Counted from the first letter of the stretch, positions 1-12,347 are shown. The stretch is 64,000 nt of DNA from Immersiella caudata (GCA_030512335.1 JAULSU010000005.1:868001-932000); one strand, 5' to 3'. Numbers and translations: made by a program. The notes: generated by a model not told the origin, from the letters alone.

Positions 1-1021
1 GGTAAGGGTTGCATCCTCGTAGATCCCTCCCATCTTCTTAGATTCTTCCAGCCAGTCTTGGACAGAGTCCTGGATGATGCAGAGAGAGTCGATCCACAGA
101 TACCGTATGCCCAGCCGACGCGTGATGACGACAGCGTCCTGGAAGTTTGCAGGCAGTTGATCGTATGGTATACCTCGAAGGAAGGGGTCATGGGTACTGG
201 CCGACAACGTCGGGGTGATCCTTCCTCCCCAGCAGTGGCTTAGAGCAACATATCTGCCAGCAGCGCCGTGGGGGTAATGAAGCGAAAGGTTGTCGGTGCC
301 AACACCAACATCAATGACCCTGGTTGGCAGAACCGGGGCCTTTGGGATGACCGAACAATCGTCATGCCGCTCTTCGCATTCCCGGAGCCAGTGTTCGGCA
401 ATGCCGAAGTTCGTTGGTGATCCAAGGTACTGGCCGATCGCCCGTCTCCCAACTGGAAGTCCTCTCACCGATAAAGGGATGTCTGCACTAGCGTTAGTGC
501 CTTGGTCCGGACAGGAGAGCCTCTTTGAGTGGGCCGGTGACGCTACCTAGGACAGTCTCCTCAATCCGAATCAACAGCTGAGTGTAGTTCCATCCATGCC
601 AAGCGCTGTCCAGGGGCTCTGAAGGTCCAAACTGTACCCGAATGCAGTCAAAAACATCGATATCAGCCAAACTCGGAGTCTCCTGGCGAAGTGCACCAAT
701 CGCGATCCTGACATCGGAAGCGCTGTGTCTCTTGACGGAGTCGTAGACAGAATCAGAAGACCCCTCAAGAAAATCAGGATCGTAGTACGGCTTGCGCCCT
801 CCTGTTACCCAACGAAGGCCTTTGAGGTGGGAGACAAGGAATTGACAAAGATCGCAGCCATGGTTGGCGGATTCTTCGAGATCGGTAATGGATGCGTGGT
901 GCTGGTAGTACCCATAGTCGACCGGGCCTTCTCCCTGAAACCGCGGGTATTCCTCTGCGAGTGCAAGAAGATGATCAATGGATAGCTCGGTGCATTTCCC
1001 ACAACGCGTATTCGTCTCCAT
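1..1021 (-). CDS. HET-domain (heterokaryon incompatibility) protein, 3' end cut by window edge
   Basis: Fungal HET-domain proteins trigger cell death after fusion of unlike hyphae. I start at the ATG at 1021, just before a Cys-x2-Cys pair (RCGKC), with a second pair (CDLC) downstream, as in many HET N termini. Exon 1 is 1021..547. A 64-nt intron at 546..483 has a good donor, a CTAAC branch point and a CAG acceptor. Exon 2 runs from 482 past the left edge. After splicing the reading continues through LPTRVIDVG, then the HET core: YVALSHCWGG near residue 237, LPANFQDAVV, RYLWIDSLCIIQD and GGIYEDATLT. Without the intron the frame would stop at 494, so a one-exon model looks falsely truncated. 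The C-terminal part is outside the window. Family assignment is secure; the allorecognition role is inferred from the family. Confidence 0.88.
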
Positions 1022-1415
1022 GGTCGTTGCTGGATGACGTTGCTCTGCGGAGAACGCCCTTGATCGGAACCCCACTCCCCATTGGTGCCCGAGTGCCCTC
1101 GCACCAGTGCTGCCTGCCATTCCAGCGGGGAGCCTGAAGCCACTCCCGACCAGCATCCGTGGTAACGTGCACCCATCTTCAAGGCCGTTCTCAACCCAGC
1201 AAGTTATCTTTGTCGCAGTTTCCGAGGCATGACCCGTGCTAATAGCCGGAACCACGAAAGGGGGTGACTTCGGGAGTTGTCATTGTCCTGAAGAGGCCAC
1301 GGCAAGTGGGGGCCCCACCCTTCCGGTCTCCGCCCCGTCCCCAGGACGGCTCAGCGAGGGGGTCTCAAGAAAACATCACCGCGCAGACCACAAAAGACAA
1401 CGGCCAAGCCACAAA
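1022..1415. other. Intergenic, divergent promoter region
   Basis: This stretch separates the head-to-head HET and fumarylacetoacetase genes. Open frames extend through it but lack conserved motifs. I see no clear TATA box. Confidence 0.5.
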
Positions 1416-2807
1416 ATGGCGACTAAAAGCTACGAACACCACTTTTCGTCAGCAAACCTCCCTTTTGGGATTGGATCTTCGGCCCCAACCCATGAAAAGC
1501 CGCAGGCAGCTACCCGGATCGACGACTCTGTCATCTTCCTCAACGACCTTGCCGAGGATGGTCTTTTCTCCGGCATTGAAGGTCTTCCTCACGGCGTGTT
1601 CGCCCTCGACACTCTGAACGAGTTTGCTGCTCTTCCAAGGGAGGTACATCAGCAGGTGCGGCGCGCTCTCCAAGCCGCCTTGGAAGACGGAGGCTTGAGT
1701 CGATTCCCGGACAAGTCTGTCGAAAGCGTGTCCAAGGTTGCCATGCATATGCCTGTGCGAGTTGGTGACTTTTCAGGTAAGCCCTTGGCTGCCCATTGGT
1801 ATCCTATTCTCATGATGCTGACATGCTGTAGACTTCTCGTGCAGTCTTGACCATGTCCAAAATGCGGGCCGCATCGCAACAGGCAAGATTGGTGCTCCTC
1901 CCGCGTTTGCCCATCATCCGATCGGATATCAAGGTCGCGCCTCGTCGATTGTGGTCTCCGGGACGCCTATCCCGCGGCCAAAGGGACATTTCCCAACAGC
2001 TGGTGAGGTCGTCTTCAGCCCTTCTACGGCGGTAGACTACGAGCTCGAATTCGCCGCAGTCATGGGCAAGCCGCTGCCGTGGGGCGAGCAGCTGAGCGCA
2101 GCAGCAGCCGAAGACCACATCTTTGGTTACGTTCTTCTCAATGACTGGAGCGGTTAGTGTCTCTTCCCTCCGTCGCGAGACCACGGGTCCTGACAGCAGC
2201 GCCCTCCCCAGCCCGGGATATCCAAGTATTCGAGATGCCTCCCCTCGGGCCTTTCATTGGGAAGAACTTTGGCACGACCATCTCGCCCTGGGTCATCACT
2301 CCAGATGCGCTCTCGCCCTTCAAGACTTCGCCGCCCAGCCCAGCCCAGCCAACCTCAAAGCACCTCAAAGTCGACCCGCTCTCAACATACGACATCCAAA
2401 CGACGGCTGAGATCATTACGGAAGACACTCGCACGGTTACATGCACATCCAAGCTTGCGGAGCTCCACTGGACCCTCCCTCAAGCAATCGCACATCTCGT
2501 CAGCGGAGGTTGTGGCTTGCGAACGGGCGATATCGTGGCCACGGGCACAATCAGTGGGCATCAGACCGGGCAGTATGGGTGCTTGTTGGAGAGCACGGAG
2601 GGAGGCCGAAAGCCAATCGTGCTGAAGGATGGTTCAGCGAGGTCTTATCTGAAGGATGGAGATACGGTTGAGATATCGGCCGTGGCTGGGGGTGAGGACT
2701 CTGGTGTTGGATTCGGCTGTTGCAGTGGCCGGTTGGTTGGAAGCAAGTTGACACCACCCCATGCCTGTAAGGTTTTACTCCAGGCCGCTTTGGAGGTGGC
2801 CCTTTAG
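1416..2807 (+). CDS. Fumarylacetoacetase (tyrosine/phenylalanine catabolism)
   Basis: Hydrolyses 4-fumarylacetoacetate to fumarate and acetoacetate, the last step of tyrosine and phenylalanine breakdown. Exons are 1416..1776, 1832..2152 and 2212..2807, giving 425 residues against about 419 for the animal enzyme. The introns (55 and 59 nt) carry CTGAC-type branch points. The N-terminal SH3-like FAH_N domain covers about residues 1-120. The catalytic domain shows the family landmarks: a D-x-x-H segment after intron 1 (DFSCSLDH), GRASSIVVSGTPI, the metal-binding pair in YELEF (E191, E193), NDWSARDIQ (D225) and PLGPFIGKNFGTT with the conserved Lys. The ending after VGFGCCSGR is longer and less conserved than usual, so the last 20 or so residues are less certain. 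No other homogentisate-pathway gene is visible here. Confidence 0.93.
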
Positions 2808-3544
2808 GTGGCGGGTTTGTGAACAGAAAGCTCGCAATTCCTTCACAACTATTGAGCAGGGCTCGAGGCACGACAAAGGTCAGTGATGAATCTGATAATC
2901 ATCTCTCTTTCTCTTTCTCGTTTGCACGCGGATAAATCCAGACTATCTGGTCCGATGATGCCTGGAACAGAAGCGAAAACGCCCGCGGAGGCACAGCACC
3001 ATCCCACCCCGTCGAGTTACACAACAGCGAAAGTCTTGGCAGACAGGGGTCTTGATCCTGATGACTCCTTCTCAAAGACCACATCTACCTTCCTGTGAAC
3101 ATCCATCCCGTCTTATATCTTCACCGGAAGCAGTCGAACTCTTCCAGCTCTACTAGCACCTCAACTTCTCTCCACCAGCCTTATTAGTGGGGTCCTGGTT
3201 TTCCCAATAATATCCACTCCAATAGACGCCAACACCCCAAGACCTGGCAACAACCTACCTAGGAAAGGGTAAAAGACAGCCACGGTCAGTCCGATACACA
3301 ACGCTTTCCTTACATATAAAGCTTCGTCTTTCTTTCCCTCCACTTTCCAATTTCAATATTCTATCTCGATCTTGAAGAAATGGCACCAGTTGCGACCTAG
3401 GGCACGGGATGGGGATGTGCTCCCCCGCCGCCCCAAAACTACTTACTGGAACACCGAGATCTCTGCCCTCCTAGCCCGGGCACCTTTGTCCCTACCCAGT
3501 GGGAGTGGGATGTCTCTAACCTCCCCTCACAGTTTCCCTCGAAA
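2808..3544. other. Intergenic; possible promoter for the downstream membrane-protein gene
   Basis: No convincing coding region. A TATA-like ATATAAAG lies near 3315, about 230 nt before the next start codon. Confidence 0.45.
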
Positions 3545-4438
3545 ATGGAGCCTCACCCCGAACAATCCTCGGCGAATTACCCCGAGGCCAGCGAATCATC
3601 GCCCCTCCTGGCCAGATCAAGCTCGCCTCCCAAGCCCGTTCCCCGCGCCATTGTCATCGCCCACTGGACAGCCGCCATCGGGGGACTCCTCGTCACCCTC
3701 CTCGCATTCGGCGTGTTCCTCGTCGACGTCCTGGGCCCCCATCCGTCGTTGTACTACCTCCCGTATCCTATCAGTCGCAATCTGGGCAACATAGCCCTCG
3801 CTGTAAGCTCTCCTTTCCCTTTGTTCTTTCTTAACATCCCCTCTCCCTATCTATCGTCCTACCCCGAGCAAGACTCAACAGACACCCACTAGCTTACAAA
3901 CCAACAGGGCTTCCTATCCGCCATCTTTTCCACCACCAGCCTCCTCCGCACCCGTCGAATCGGAACCTTGATGCCCCCATTCGTGGCGGCGGTGGGTCAC
4001 GCTGGATTGGCCCTCTGGCTGGTGATGATTTCAATCATTGGTATCTCTGTCCTTGTCGGCGGTTCCCGTCAAATGTGTCATGTATACAATCGGCCTGAAA
4101 TTCCCGAGACCGTTCAGGAATGTCTGAAGTGGGCGGCAAAGCTTTCGAGGTTCTTGTGGGTATATCTGGGTGCTGTGTTTGTTCTTGGGTAAGTTCTAAC
4201 CTCTTTTCATGCTGTTCTGCCGGCTGACGTTGTGTGTGATAGCTTGGAGCATACGGTGCTGTTTGTGTATACTTGCTCGGGGCCGTTTCGAAATGGGCCC
4301 TGGCGGGAGAGTGCTGCAAGTTGGAAGTTTCCAGCGGGAGAGCTGAGGGTTCAGTTTTCTGTTAACTTTGAGCGACAGGAGACGCCAGCTCCAGCTCCAA
4401 GGAATGCCACGCCGGTGGCGGAGGAAGCTGAGGTGTGA
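3545..4438 (+). CDS. Small multi-pass membrane protein, unknown function
   Basis: Three exons, 3545..3802, 3908..4188 and 4243..4438, give 244 residues. The N terminus is polar and Pro/Ser-rich. Hydrophobic segments follow at about residues 37-62, 105-138 and 165-192, with a weaker one near 75-95, so three or four membrane passes. The tail is hydrophilic (APAPAPRNATP). It looks like the widespread fungal proteins of about 250 residues with MARVEL-like topology, but I see no signature to prove that. The intron between exons 1 and 2 is 105 nt, longer than most here. It converges on the calcium ATPase gene. Confidence 0.75.
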
Positions 4439-4708
4439 CAGATTAGGGGACAGTTTCTATTCAAGTGACCGCTCGTTCAGGGGGGTACCTTTTTAAGGAG
4501 GGAATGGGGGCAATTCGCTCGGGGGAGCTGGCACAAGGAGATACATGACGTCTGGTTCCCGCTATTTCTCGCTTTACGCAACAAGTCTTAGCGTACTGCA
4601 TAGGCAGGTTTTAGGAAGGATGCAGGATCAAGGATCAAGTAGTTAGTCACCATATATTAAAAGAGATATACAAAAAACGATGAAGACAAAGACACCGTGA
4701 TCCACCGC

Positions 4709-7700
4709 TTACTTGTTCGCTTCGTTGGCATGGTTCTCCATCGTCTCCTCCGTAGCAGACCCCCTCCTTTCCACCTCCGGCATCCCACTAATACTCGCCG
4801 CCAGCAGCCCCGGCATCCCTACCGCCGATTTCATCGGAAACAGAGGCGGACTAGGCGATACCGGGCGATGATCCTCCTTTTTCACCATCGACCATCTCAG
4901 CGCTTGCAACCGGCCTCCGCGCACCTTTTTCAACCACGTCAGATCGTTCTTGATGCTGAGCATCGCGTCCTGGAAACCACCACCTCCAACCTCGATATCA
5001 GGAGTGTCCTTCCTCGCCCTCCACCTCTTGAGCCACGCTGGAATCGGAATCCAGCTCACCGACTTCCACATCCACTCGTCTGGGAACAGACGAATGAGAA
5101 CACCGACTGGGATGGACAAGAAGCCCAGCACGAGCGAGATTCCCCACTGGGCGCCGTTGAGTGGCACAACCCCAAAGACAAAGCTGCTGAAGAATATGAT
5201 GATTACCTGCCCGATAATCATGATGGACATCATCAGCATGAAGAGCGTGTTCTTGTGCAGGCCCTCGAAGATGTTGAGCTTGTTGTCGATCCTGCGGCTG
5301 TTGACGAGCTTGAAGATCTGCATGAAGACGAAGACGTTGAAGACGAGGGTGCGCTGCTGGTCCTCGGGGTAGTGCAAGAACGAAGGTCCGGCGAAGTGCA
5401 AGGTCAGCGTAACAGCGAGCTGATAGATAGACTGGCCGAGAATCATCTTCCACATGGTTAGGTTGATGAGCGCAGCGGTGCGTGGCTCAGGCTCTCGATC
5501 GAAAAGGCTGTCATTCGGGGGGTCGGTTGCCAACGCGAGCGCGGCAAAGGTGTCCATGATGAGGTTCACCCAGAGGAGCTGAATGGCGCTGAGAACTGAG
5601 CGTTCCTCCTCGCTCGCCACAGCTGAGATGAAGGTGAGTACGACGGCCGTGATGTTGACGGTGATTTGGAACTGCAGGAACTTCTTGACTGCGTCGTTGA
5701 TCGCACGACCCCAGGCGAGCGCCTTGACAATGGACGAGAAGTTATCATCCATGAGGATGATGTCGGATGCCTCCTTCGCCACCTCCGTGCCAGTAATACC
5801 CATCGAAAACCCCACATCTGCCGCCTTCAGAGCCGGTGCGTCGTTCGTGCCGTCACCGGTGACAGCCACAACCTCCCCAAGGCTCCGAAGCGTCTTCACC
5901 AGAATCCGCTTGTCTTCCGGGCTCGACCGCGCAAGAACGCGGAGATCCCGTGCCGCAACGCGCATCTGCTCTTCGCTGAGTCGTCGAAATTCGGTGCCTT
6001 CCATGACAGCCCCCTCTTCATCCGCGATGATTCCGCACTCCCGCGCGATCGCTCGCGCAGTCTCGACGTTGTCACCAGTCACCATCTTGACCGTCACCGA
6101 CGCTCGCCCGCAAGTGGCGACCGCTGCAGGGACGCCCCGACGGACTGGGTCTTGGATCGCTACCAAAGCGATCCAAGTCATGTCGTTGAACACGTCTGTT
6201 AGGCTCACCTCGTTCTGATCTCCCTCGGTGCGGATCTTGAGCGAAGTGGAAGAGGGCGGCCAGGCATCGAAGTCTCGGTACGCCAAGGCAAGCGTTCGAA
6301 GCGAAAGCTTCGCATACTTTGAGACTCTCGCCGCAATATCCTTCCTATGGCCTTCGCTGACCGGTTCCTGGGAGATGTGGTGAGCAGGATCGGAGATAGA
6401 AGCGCTGCACTGAGCCAACACCACTTCTGGGGCACCCTTGATGAGCAAGCGGAAACGGTTTCCTGGGAGCTTGATCACCGCGCCCATGCATTTTTGCTTC
6501 GAGTTGAAGGGGAAGAGTTGGATAAGGTTGTGGTTTGCACGCTCAATGGATAGGGATTCGAGACCAAAGCTGCTACGGGCCCAGTCGAGCAGGGCGGTCT
6601 CGGTTTTCGTTCCAATGAAGGTAGCCTTGCCTTTCTCTTCACCTTCGAAAGCGGTGGTGTTGATGGCGATGGACTGCTTGACGAGCTCGCGGAATTCGGA
6701 GCTCAGGGGCGTCGAGAGATTGAGTGTCGGAACATGTTCGGCGCCGTGAGACTCGGTAGCAGGCGTCTCATGTGGCGCTGCGTCGTCCCCTCCACTGGGA
6801 GTTGCCTTCTCCCCAAATTCCACCCCTCCCGTTCCCAGAGCGCCACCAACAACAGTCATGACGTTTTCTGTGAGCGTTCCAGTTTTATCTGAGCAGATGA
6901 CGGTAGCGTTGCCCATAGTCTCGCAGGACTGGAGATGGCGGACCAGATTGTTCTCCCTTGTCATCTTTTTCGTTGCAAATGCCAGGGAAAGCGTGACAGC
7001 AAGAGGCAGTCCTTCCGGAACCGCCACAACGATGATGGTGATTGACGTGATCAGAATCCTGAGGAAGCTTTGCCCTTTTTGTTCCGCAGTCGCGGTGCTT
7101 GTCCTCAAGCGAGCGAGGAACTCGATGAGCAAGACCGTGAAGAGCAGCAAACCAGCGCCGGCGCCCAGTTTTCCGATGTATCCTAAGAACCAGTGAGCGG
7201 GGATGTTTTCACGCAAAACAGGAAAGGCACATACCGGCGAGAACGTTCAACTTCGCCTGCAGCGGCGTCAACCCCGGGTCGTCCCTGAGCGACATCATCG
7301 TTCTTCCGTTCAGCGAGTGCGGTCCGACGGCGGTGACAAGAAAAGTCCCGACTCCGTCCAACACTTTAGCGCCAGAGAGAAGGAAGGGATCCAGTTTTGC
7401 GATGTTCGACCCTCCCCCCTTGACGAGCTGAGACACGGTGTCTGCTGGTGTCTTCTTGACAAGGTCCGACTCGCCAGTTGCGGATGCTTCATCGCAGCTG
7501 ACGTTGTGTCCTTCGATAAGCACACCATCGACCGGCAAAACGTCTCCCTGCTCCAAGATCATGACATCTCCGACAAGAATGTCATGGACGGATATCCGCA
7601 CCGGCTTCCCCGACCTGATAACCTTGACCGACCTGTCCTCCTTCTTCTGATTCAAGCGGCGGAACTGCCGCTCTTTCTGCCAGTCATTAAGTGCGCCGAC

Positions 7701-8279
7701 AATAACCACGATGGCGATCGCGGCCATGATTGCGACACCCTCAACCCATTCAATTCTGGCGCCCTCTTCGTGGTGCGTTGAACCGAAAGTCTGGTAGAGA
7801 CCCAATGCCAAGGAAACCACGGCTGCGATACTGAGCAGGATGAGGACCCTGTCCTGAAGTGCGATCCATGCGAGTTGGAGAAATGACTTCGATTCCCGAT
7901 CCGGCAGCCGGTGCTCACCGAATATTCGTTTCCTGTCGGCATATTGGTTGTCCTTGTGGGTCACCAATGGTAGTGGCTTTCCAGCGGCTTGGCTAGTCAC
8001 TCTCGAAAGCGGTGATGCGCCCGTAGATTCCGCAGAAGACGACCTGTCCTTGCCCCCGAGTCCTGGTGATGGTTCGCCGTCGAGCGTCGTTTCATCGGTG
8101 CTGAGACCAGCGCGGCGATCCGTCCTCAATCCGTGTTCGAGTCCCTGCAGTCCGCCCAATGCCTCCAGCGCGTGAACCGATTTTGGGTCCAAAAGCGTGG
8201 CTAGCTGGTCAGTTGAGAGCGCAAATGGGCTGCGACCGCCCTCCTTCATTTCCCCAACGTTTTTTCGTTTCGAACTCAT
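4709..8279 (-). CDS. Plasma-membrane/vacuolar type calcium-transporting P-type ATPase (PMCA family)
   Basis: Exports Ca2+ from the cytosol, probably into the vacuole or out of the cell, as Pmc1-type pumps do. Exon 1 is 8279..7235, a 52-nt intron spans 7234..7183, and exon 2 is 7182..4709, giving 1172 residues. Landmarks in order: a variable Ser-rich N terminus (1-110), first membrane pair, actuator motif TGES in DEASATGESD, PEGLP in M4 (about 404-408), phosphorylation site DKTGTLT (D447), hinge TGDGTNDAPALK (about 791), then M5-M10 with the LLWVNLIMDTFAALAL segment typical of PMCA pumps. The C-terminal tail of about 100 residues carries basic and hydrophobic patches that could be regulatory; calmodulin binding there is only a guess. 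It is transcribed away from the RING gene across a 760-bp shared upstream region. Confidence 0.95.
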
Positions 8280-9041
8280 CCTCTCTTCGGCTCTGATGAG
8301 ACCTGGCTCGCGGATGCGCCTGGGGATACGATACGCATGTGGGGGCTTGAGGTTGTGGGAAGTTTATTGCCCAATTCATTTGACAATGATGTCAGCGTGG
8401 CCTCCAGGACAAAGTTTGGCTGCCAAAAAAATGTGGCCGCCGGCTGGGCCTTATTGCGCCCGACGGCGCCTAGACCAGTATTCCTAGTGGCGTCACGCGC
8501 TGGAAACAACGTGGTACGACGCCAACAAAGCCACCGGGCGGCGAATGGCCGCACAGAGGGAAGGGGGCAGTGCAAAAGCTCGACCGCCTCGGTGCGGTAA
8601 GACGCGGATCTGGGGTCTTGGAAAGGACTCTCAGTAGGTAGGCGAGGGGTTGGCATTCTTGGCATCGAACAACTCGCTCGGCAGAAATGGGGCAGGCGGT
8701 TTTGACAGTTGGTGACGGCCACGCATCGGACCACGCACCGGAACCCACCGACTCGGCGCGGCCCCGCAACATCTGCTTGTTCCTGTGACTCGGACCGCTC
8801 CAACGTCTGGAGATGCTCACATTGATACTTTGCGAATCAAGGTTACTTTTAAAGCCCCGGAAGCAAAAATCGCACTCCAACGCAGCCCAAAACTTTGCAA
8901 CGGTGAAAAGTATGCCACGAAACCTCATTCACGATACAAAATGCAGATTTGGGCGCGCAGTCAGCCCTGCAGCGCTTGCACTTCTGCAAAAAAAATATCT
9001 ACAACAACTTGGCCAGCCGAAAATCCATCCAATCAGAACGA
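8280..9041. other. Divergent intergenic region between calcium ATPase and RING gene
   Basis: No gene recognised; frames on both strands lack motifs. Presumably holds the ATPase promoter and the promoter of the damaged RING-H2 locus. Confidence 0.45.
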
Positions 9042-9612
9042 TGAGTGGCGACAAGAACTGGGGCGACACTGCCAGGCTGGTCGCCTGGATCCTCTTCGGA
9101 GTCGGTGGCACTCTGCTGACTGGAATGTATTTCTGGGACAGGCAATTACACCCCCAAGCCCCAGTTGAGACTCATAGATACTAAAATCTGACAGCCCAAA
9201 CCGACAAAGACGGCTCCATCCGAGAGGAGCAAGAGAAGTTGAAGAAGCCGCGGCCCACGAGCCCCAAGAACGACCACAACGCAGAGGGATTCACCCCCCC
9301 AAAACTCAGCGACGTCTCGACGTCCTTACTCTGGACACCATCGCGCCAAGCAAAACCTACAAGGTTCTCAAAACCGAAGGCATCGAGTTGGTCCCCACCC
9401 AAACAGGGGACTTGGTAAACTGATAAGTTCCTCCACTCGTTTTTGCCAGGCAAGCCGAGACTAACATCGTCAGCTCCATCTGCCTCGAAGACTTTGAAGA
9501 AAACAGCCATGTCCGCTGTCTCCCATGCCACCATATCTTCCACTCGGAATGTATCACCAAGTGGCTTCTCAAGCGCCACGCGACGTGTCCTCTACGAGGC
9601 AGTCAGCGATGA
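9042..9612 (+). pseudogene. Membrane-anchored RING-H2 E3 ligase gene, apparently damaged
   Basis: The ATG at 9042 opens with a hydrophobic helix (LVAWILFGVGGTLLTGMYFW). Splicing at about 9111..9210 opens a frame that carries LDTIAPSKTYK, a stretch typical of fungal RING-H2 proteins just before the finger. A 57-nt intron, 9416..9472, has a perfect branch and acceptor (GACTAAC, CAG). Splicing there recreates the first zinc Cys across the junction (TG|C, giving CSICLEDF), followed by VRCLPCHHIFHSECI and TCPL. Two faults are visible. The LDTIAPSK frame enters that donor in the wrong phase, so a 1-nt indel lies between it and the finger. The last zinc ligand is missing (CPLR instead of CPLC), with a stop at 9610. 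The gene is either dead or carries sequencing errors. Confidence 0.5.
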
Positions 9613-11261
9613 TCTAGCACAGCCACGTGTATACCTCGGTGCTGTCTCGTGGATTTCATTGAAAGCCTGGTCGATATTGAAACAATTCAAGTCGTCTTCG
9701 AATGTGACATGAGGCCTCTTGGACGTGTTGCGCCGCCACTGCCCTAGAGGATGATGGGCCGGAGCATGGGAATGGTGGACTCTGTGTTGCTGGTACTTGT
9801 CCCATGGAGCCATGACCTCATTCCAGCCGAACTGAGCTGCAGTATGGTCTATGAAAACCCGGATCCCTACCGGAAGTGTGGCTCGGATGATTTTGTGCTC
9901 TGCAGATGCAGAGAGGTCCATGCTGATTTTCGAGTAGTCAGGTTCGGTGCCACAGGCAACATTCGACAATTCTAGGGTTGAACTTTGAGAGTCTCGACGC
10001 TGGAAAAGCCAAATAGAGGGTTCGAAAAGATTAGCAAGCCTGCAGAGCCAAATACAATCCAATGTTGGTCTTGTTGCTAGCCCGATACTTCTTGGCGCCA
10101 CACTGTTGCGTTCCCCTCCAACGCGCCTTGGGAGATGTTCCTGTAGTGGTATAGCGAAGAATTCGATGCCCTGGCTGTTACAAACAGAGTCATGCTGAAT
10201 GCTTTTCATGGCCAATCTGATTTGCTGGAAGGCCCTGTCTGATCTCCACCTGGGCTTCGAGCTAACAACAAAAAACAGTGTTGGAATGAGGGGAACGCCG
10301 GGAGAACCTACACTTCAGGAAGTACTCAAGTAGGGGGGCTCCACCCTTGAGCACCTCTTCACAGCCATGTCTCATTGCGGCCATCATCTTCAAGTCATTG
10401 GATGGCGCTACACCATCCGGAAATCTGCGGATGATATGTCCGCCTGTGTATCCCAGGACATTATCCATCTCCTGGTCGGGGACCTAGATCATGAAGAATC
10501 CCTTGTTCTCCCAGACCTTGGTCGGTGTATACTTGGTCTCAAAGTCATTACCACGAACTGAGAATAGACTTCGTGTTAGAGTGACACAGGTCGGTGAATC
10601 GGTGGCAGCGCTTTGCAGTATTCCTTGTGGCCCTTCCAGTGAGCCTTCTGGCAGGCTGTGCTGCAGTAATTTGTCGAGAAGGTAATGGTGTCCTCAGCCC
10701 GGATGATGCAACCGCTGCAAGGTGTCGTTGCAACGCCGGTCTTCCCGCACGCGGCACAGGGCAGAGGCTTGGAGGGTGTTGGGAGTGAGCTGTGATTTAC
10801 AGGGTGGCCAGTCGCGCCAAAGGGGCACTCGTCGTCTTGCGTCCTTGCACTAGCCAGCGGATATATCGAAGATGCTTCGACTTCAGACTCTCGTCATCCT
10901 TCGGGATGCCCTTTGTGATGGCAAGCTCCTCAAGCGGGTTGAAGACCATGTCCGCGGCCGACGCGCCGCCACAGCCGAGGCGCGTCTTCATTCGCTCAAG
11001 GATGAACCTTTGATCCGGATCCGCCGATGTTATCCGCTCTGAGGTAATGTGGTATAGTCGGCAGGCGAGAAACACCTGCCTATCGTACTTCAGTCTCTTG
11101 TAAGGTGCGAGGCTGGCGTAATCAGTCTCCTCTGGGAGGGGAAGTGCCTTGAAGGGCGGATCTAGAGGGTCTGTCGCCGGTCGCAGAGCGTCAATAAGAG
11201 ATGAAAGTAAGCCCCCGATCGGGTAGGAGGCAGCGGCCCAAGCCTGGTACGGAAAGGTCAT
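9592..11261 (-). pseudogene. MYND zinc-finger protein gene, multi-exon and probably decayed
   Basis: The ATG at 11261 opens a 154-codon frame to 10797 (MTFPYQAW... KHLRYIRWL), rich in charged residues and without a known domain. Joining it through an 83-nt intron that ends in AAG just before 10760 gives a clear MYND finger: C-x2-C, C-x2-C (CAACGK, PCSGC), then YCSTACQKAHWKGHKEYC. Further coding-like segments follow at 10560-10310 (DFETKYTPTKVWENKG; MDNVLGYTGGHI) and 10215-9592. They cannot be joined cleanly: a 1-nt phase fault lies after the finger at a possible 30-nt intron, an in-frame TAG sits at 10486..10484, and another phase fault follows the intron that ends near 10261. A functional gene with an unusual structure is possible, but several lesions suggest decay. 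The 3' end overlaps the RING locus tail to tail. Confidence 0.45.
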
Positions 11262-12347
11262 TATGGCAGACCTGGGAAGAGGTAAGCGATTGGGCTTGCT
11301 GTGAAAGTAGCGGGGTAGTAACTTACTGCAGACGTTTCGCCGATCTCAGCGACTAAGGCAGGTGCGAGGAGGGAGTTTAGAGTGTGAGGGCCGCGGATGG
11401 CGAGGTGGGGGGAAAAGAGAAGAGTTGATGGTTTTGAGAGATCGGGATTGGAACCCACGGAGGAAAACGGCTGTTGGAAGATTCTGGCAACGCACTCGAC
11501 GCGACGGCGAAGAAGCGCGAAGTAAAAGAACATTGCATCTGCCGCGTTGTACACTGACCGCTCAAACGCTGCGACAGGAGACAATGGGAATCTAATTACA
11601 TTACTTTAGCACACAGCCCCGCAGGTGGGCAGTCTTTGGCTGAGCACAACATCCTACTGGAGACAAGACTAGAAACCATGGCTGCACCTTGGATAATGGC
11701 CTTCATGTGTTCAGCTCTAAGACTGAAGTCGTATGGGTGGAGGATGAGCTGAGGTTGAGATCAACGCCATTATAGACATGCCTCACCTTCCAAGTAGTTA
11801 CCATAGGAGCCCGTGGAAGCTTCGTGGTAGTTCCGAATGCATAGGCTCAAGATACATGCGGGTTTCAGTTGTGAAAGGCTTCTTACCTCGGATAAAGGAG
11901 TCAGTGACGGGGGCTTGGGGGCCTACGATGTCATCTACAGCTGGTGATTCGGCTAACGAGCCGATGTTGCAAACCGTCAACCTCCTGCGATGAACCAGGA
12001 TCGCGAAATATGGAGAGAAAGAAAGCCCATACGCTACTCGACTGGCCCAACGTAGGATGGAGAGTTGCGTAAGGCACCGAACAGGGAGCATGGTGCGTCG
12101 TCGCTTGAAGTATTATGATTTGAGAGTGCAGCCGTCTAACGCCATCGCCCACACTGGAAGCTCGGTGATGCAATCCGCCCGACGGTCCATATTGCCTATT
12201 CGTATCGTACATCCCAATCGCCCGTGTATATTACATCCATCACCCACCAAAGGATCGAGTCGTCAATCGTGTTCAGGTTGAGGGGTCAGAGGGTTTATTG
12301 CCTGGATGGAGTCAGCAACAGGTTGCTGCGCGCTGGCCGCGGCGTTC
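11262..12347. other. Intergenic; 5' region of the MYND gene
   Basis: On the minus strand, 11327..11275 looks like an intron (GTAAGT ... CCCAG) directly before the MYND start, so a spliced 5' UTR is likely. An open frame upstream of it (to 11584) begins only with TTG and cannot be joined in phase. Nothing is recognised from 11585 to 12347. Confidence 0.4.

Noticed and set aside
494..1255. HET gene as a truncated single-exon ORF starting at 1255
   Set aside because: The stop at 494 lies inside a well-formed 64-nt intron, and the Cys-rich HET start is at 1021.
11400..11600. Possible minus-strand tRNA (B-box-like GGGTTCCAATCCC)
   Set aside because: No D-arm, the T-stem pairs only three bases, and no acceptor stem can be formed.
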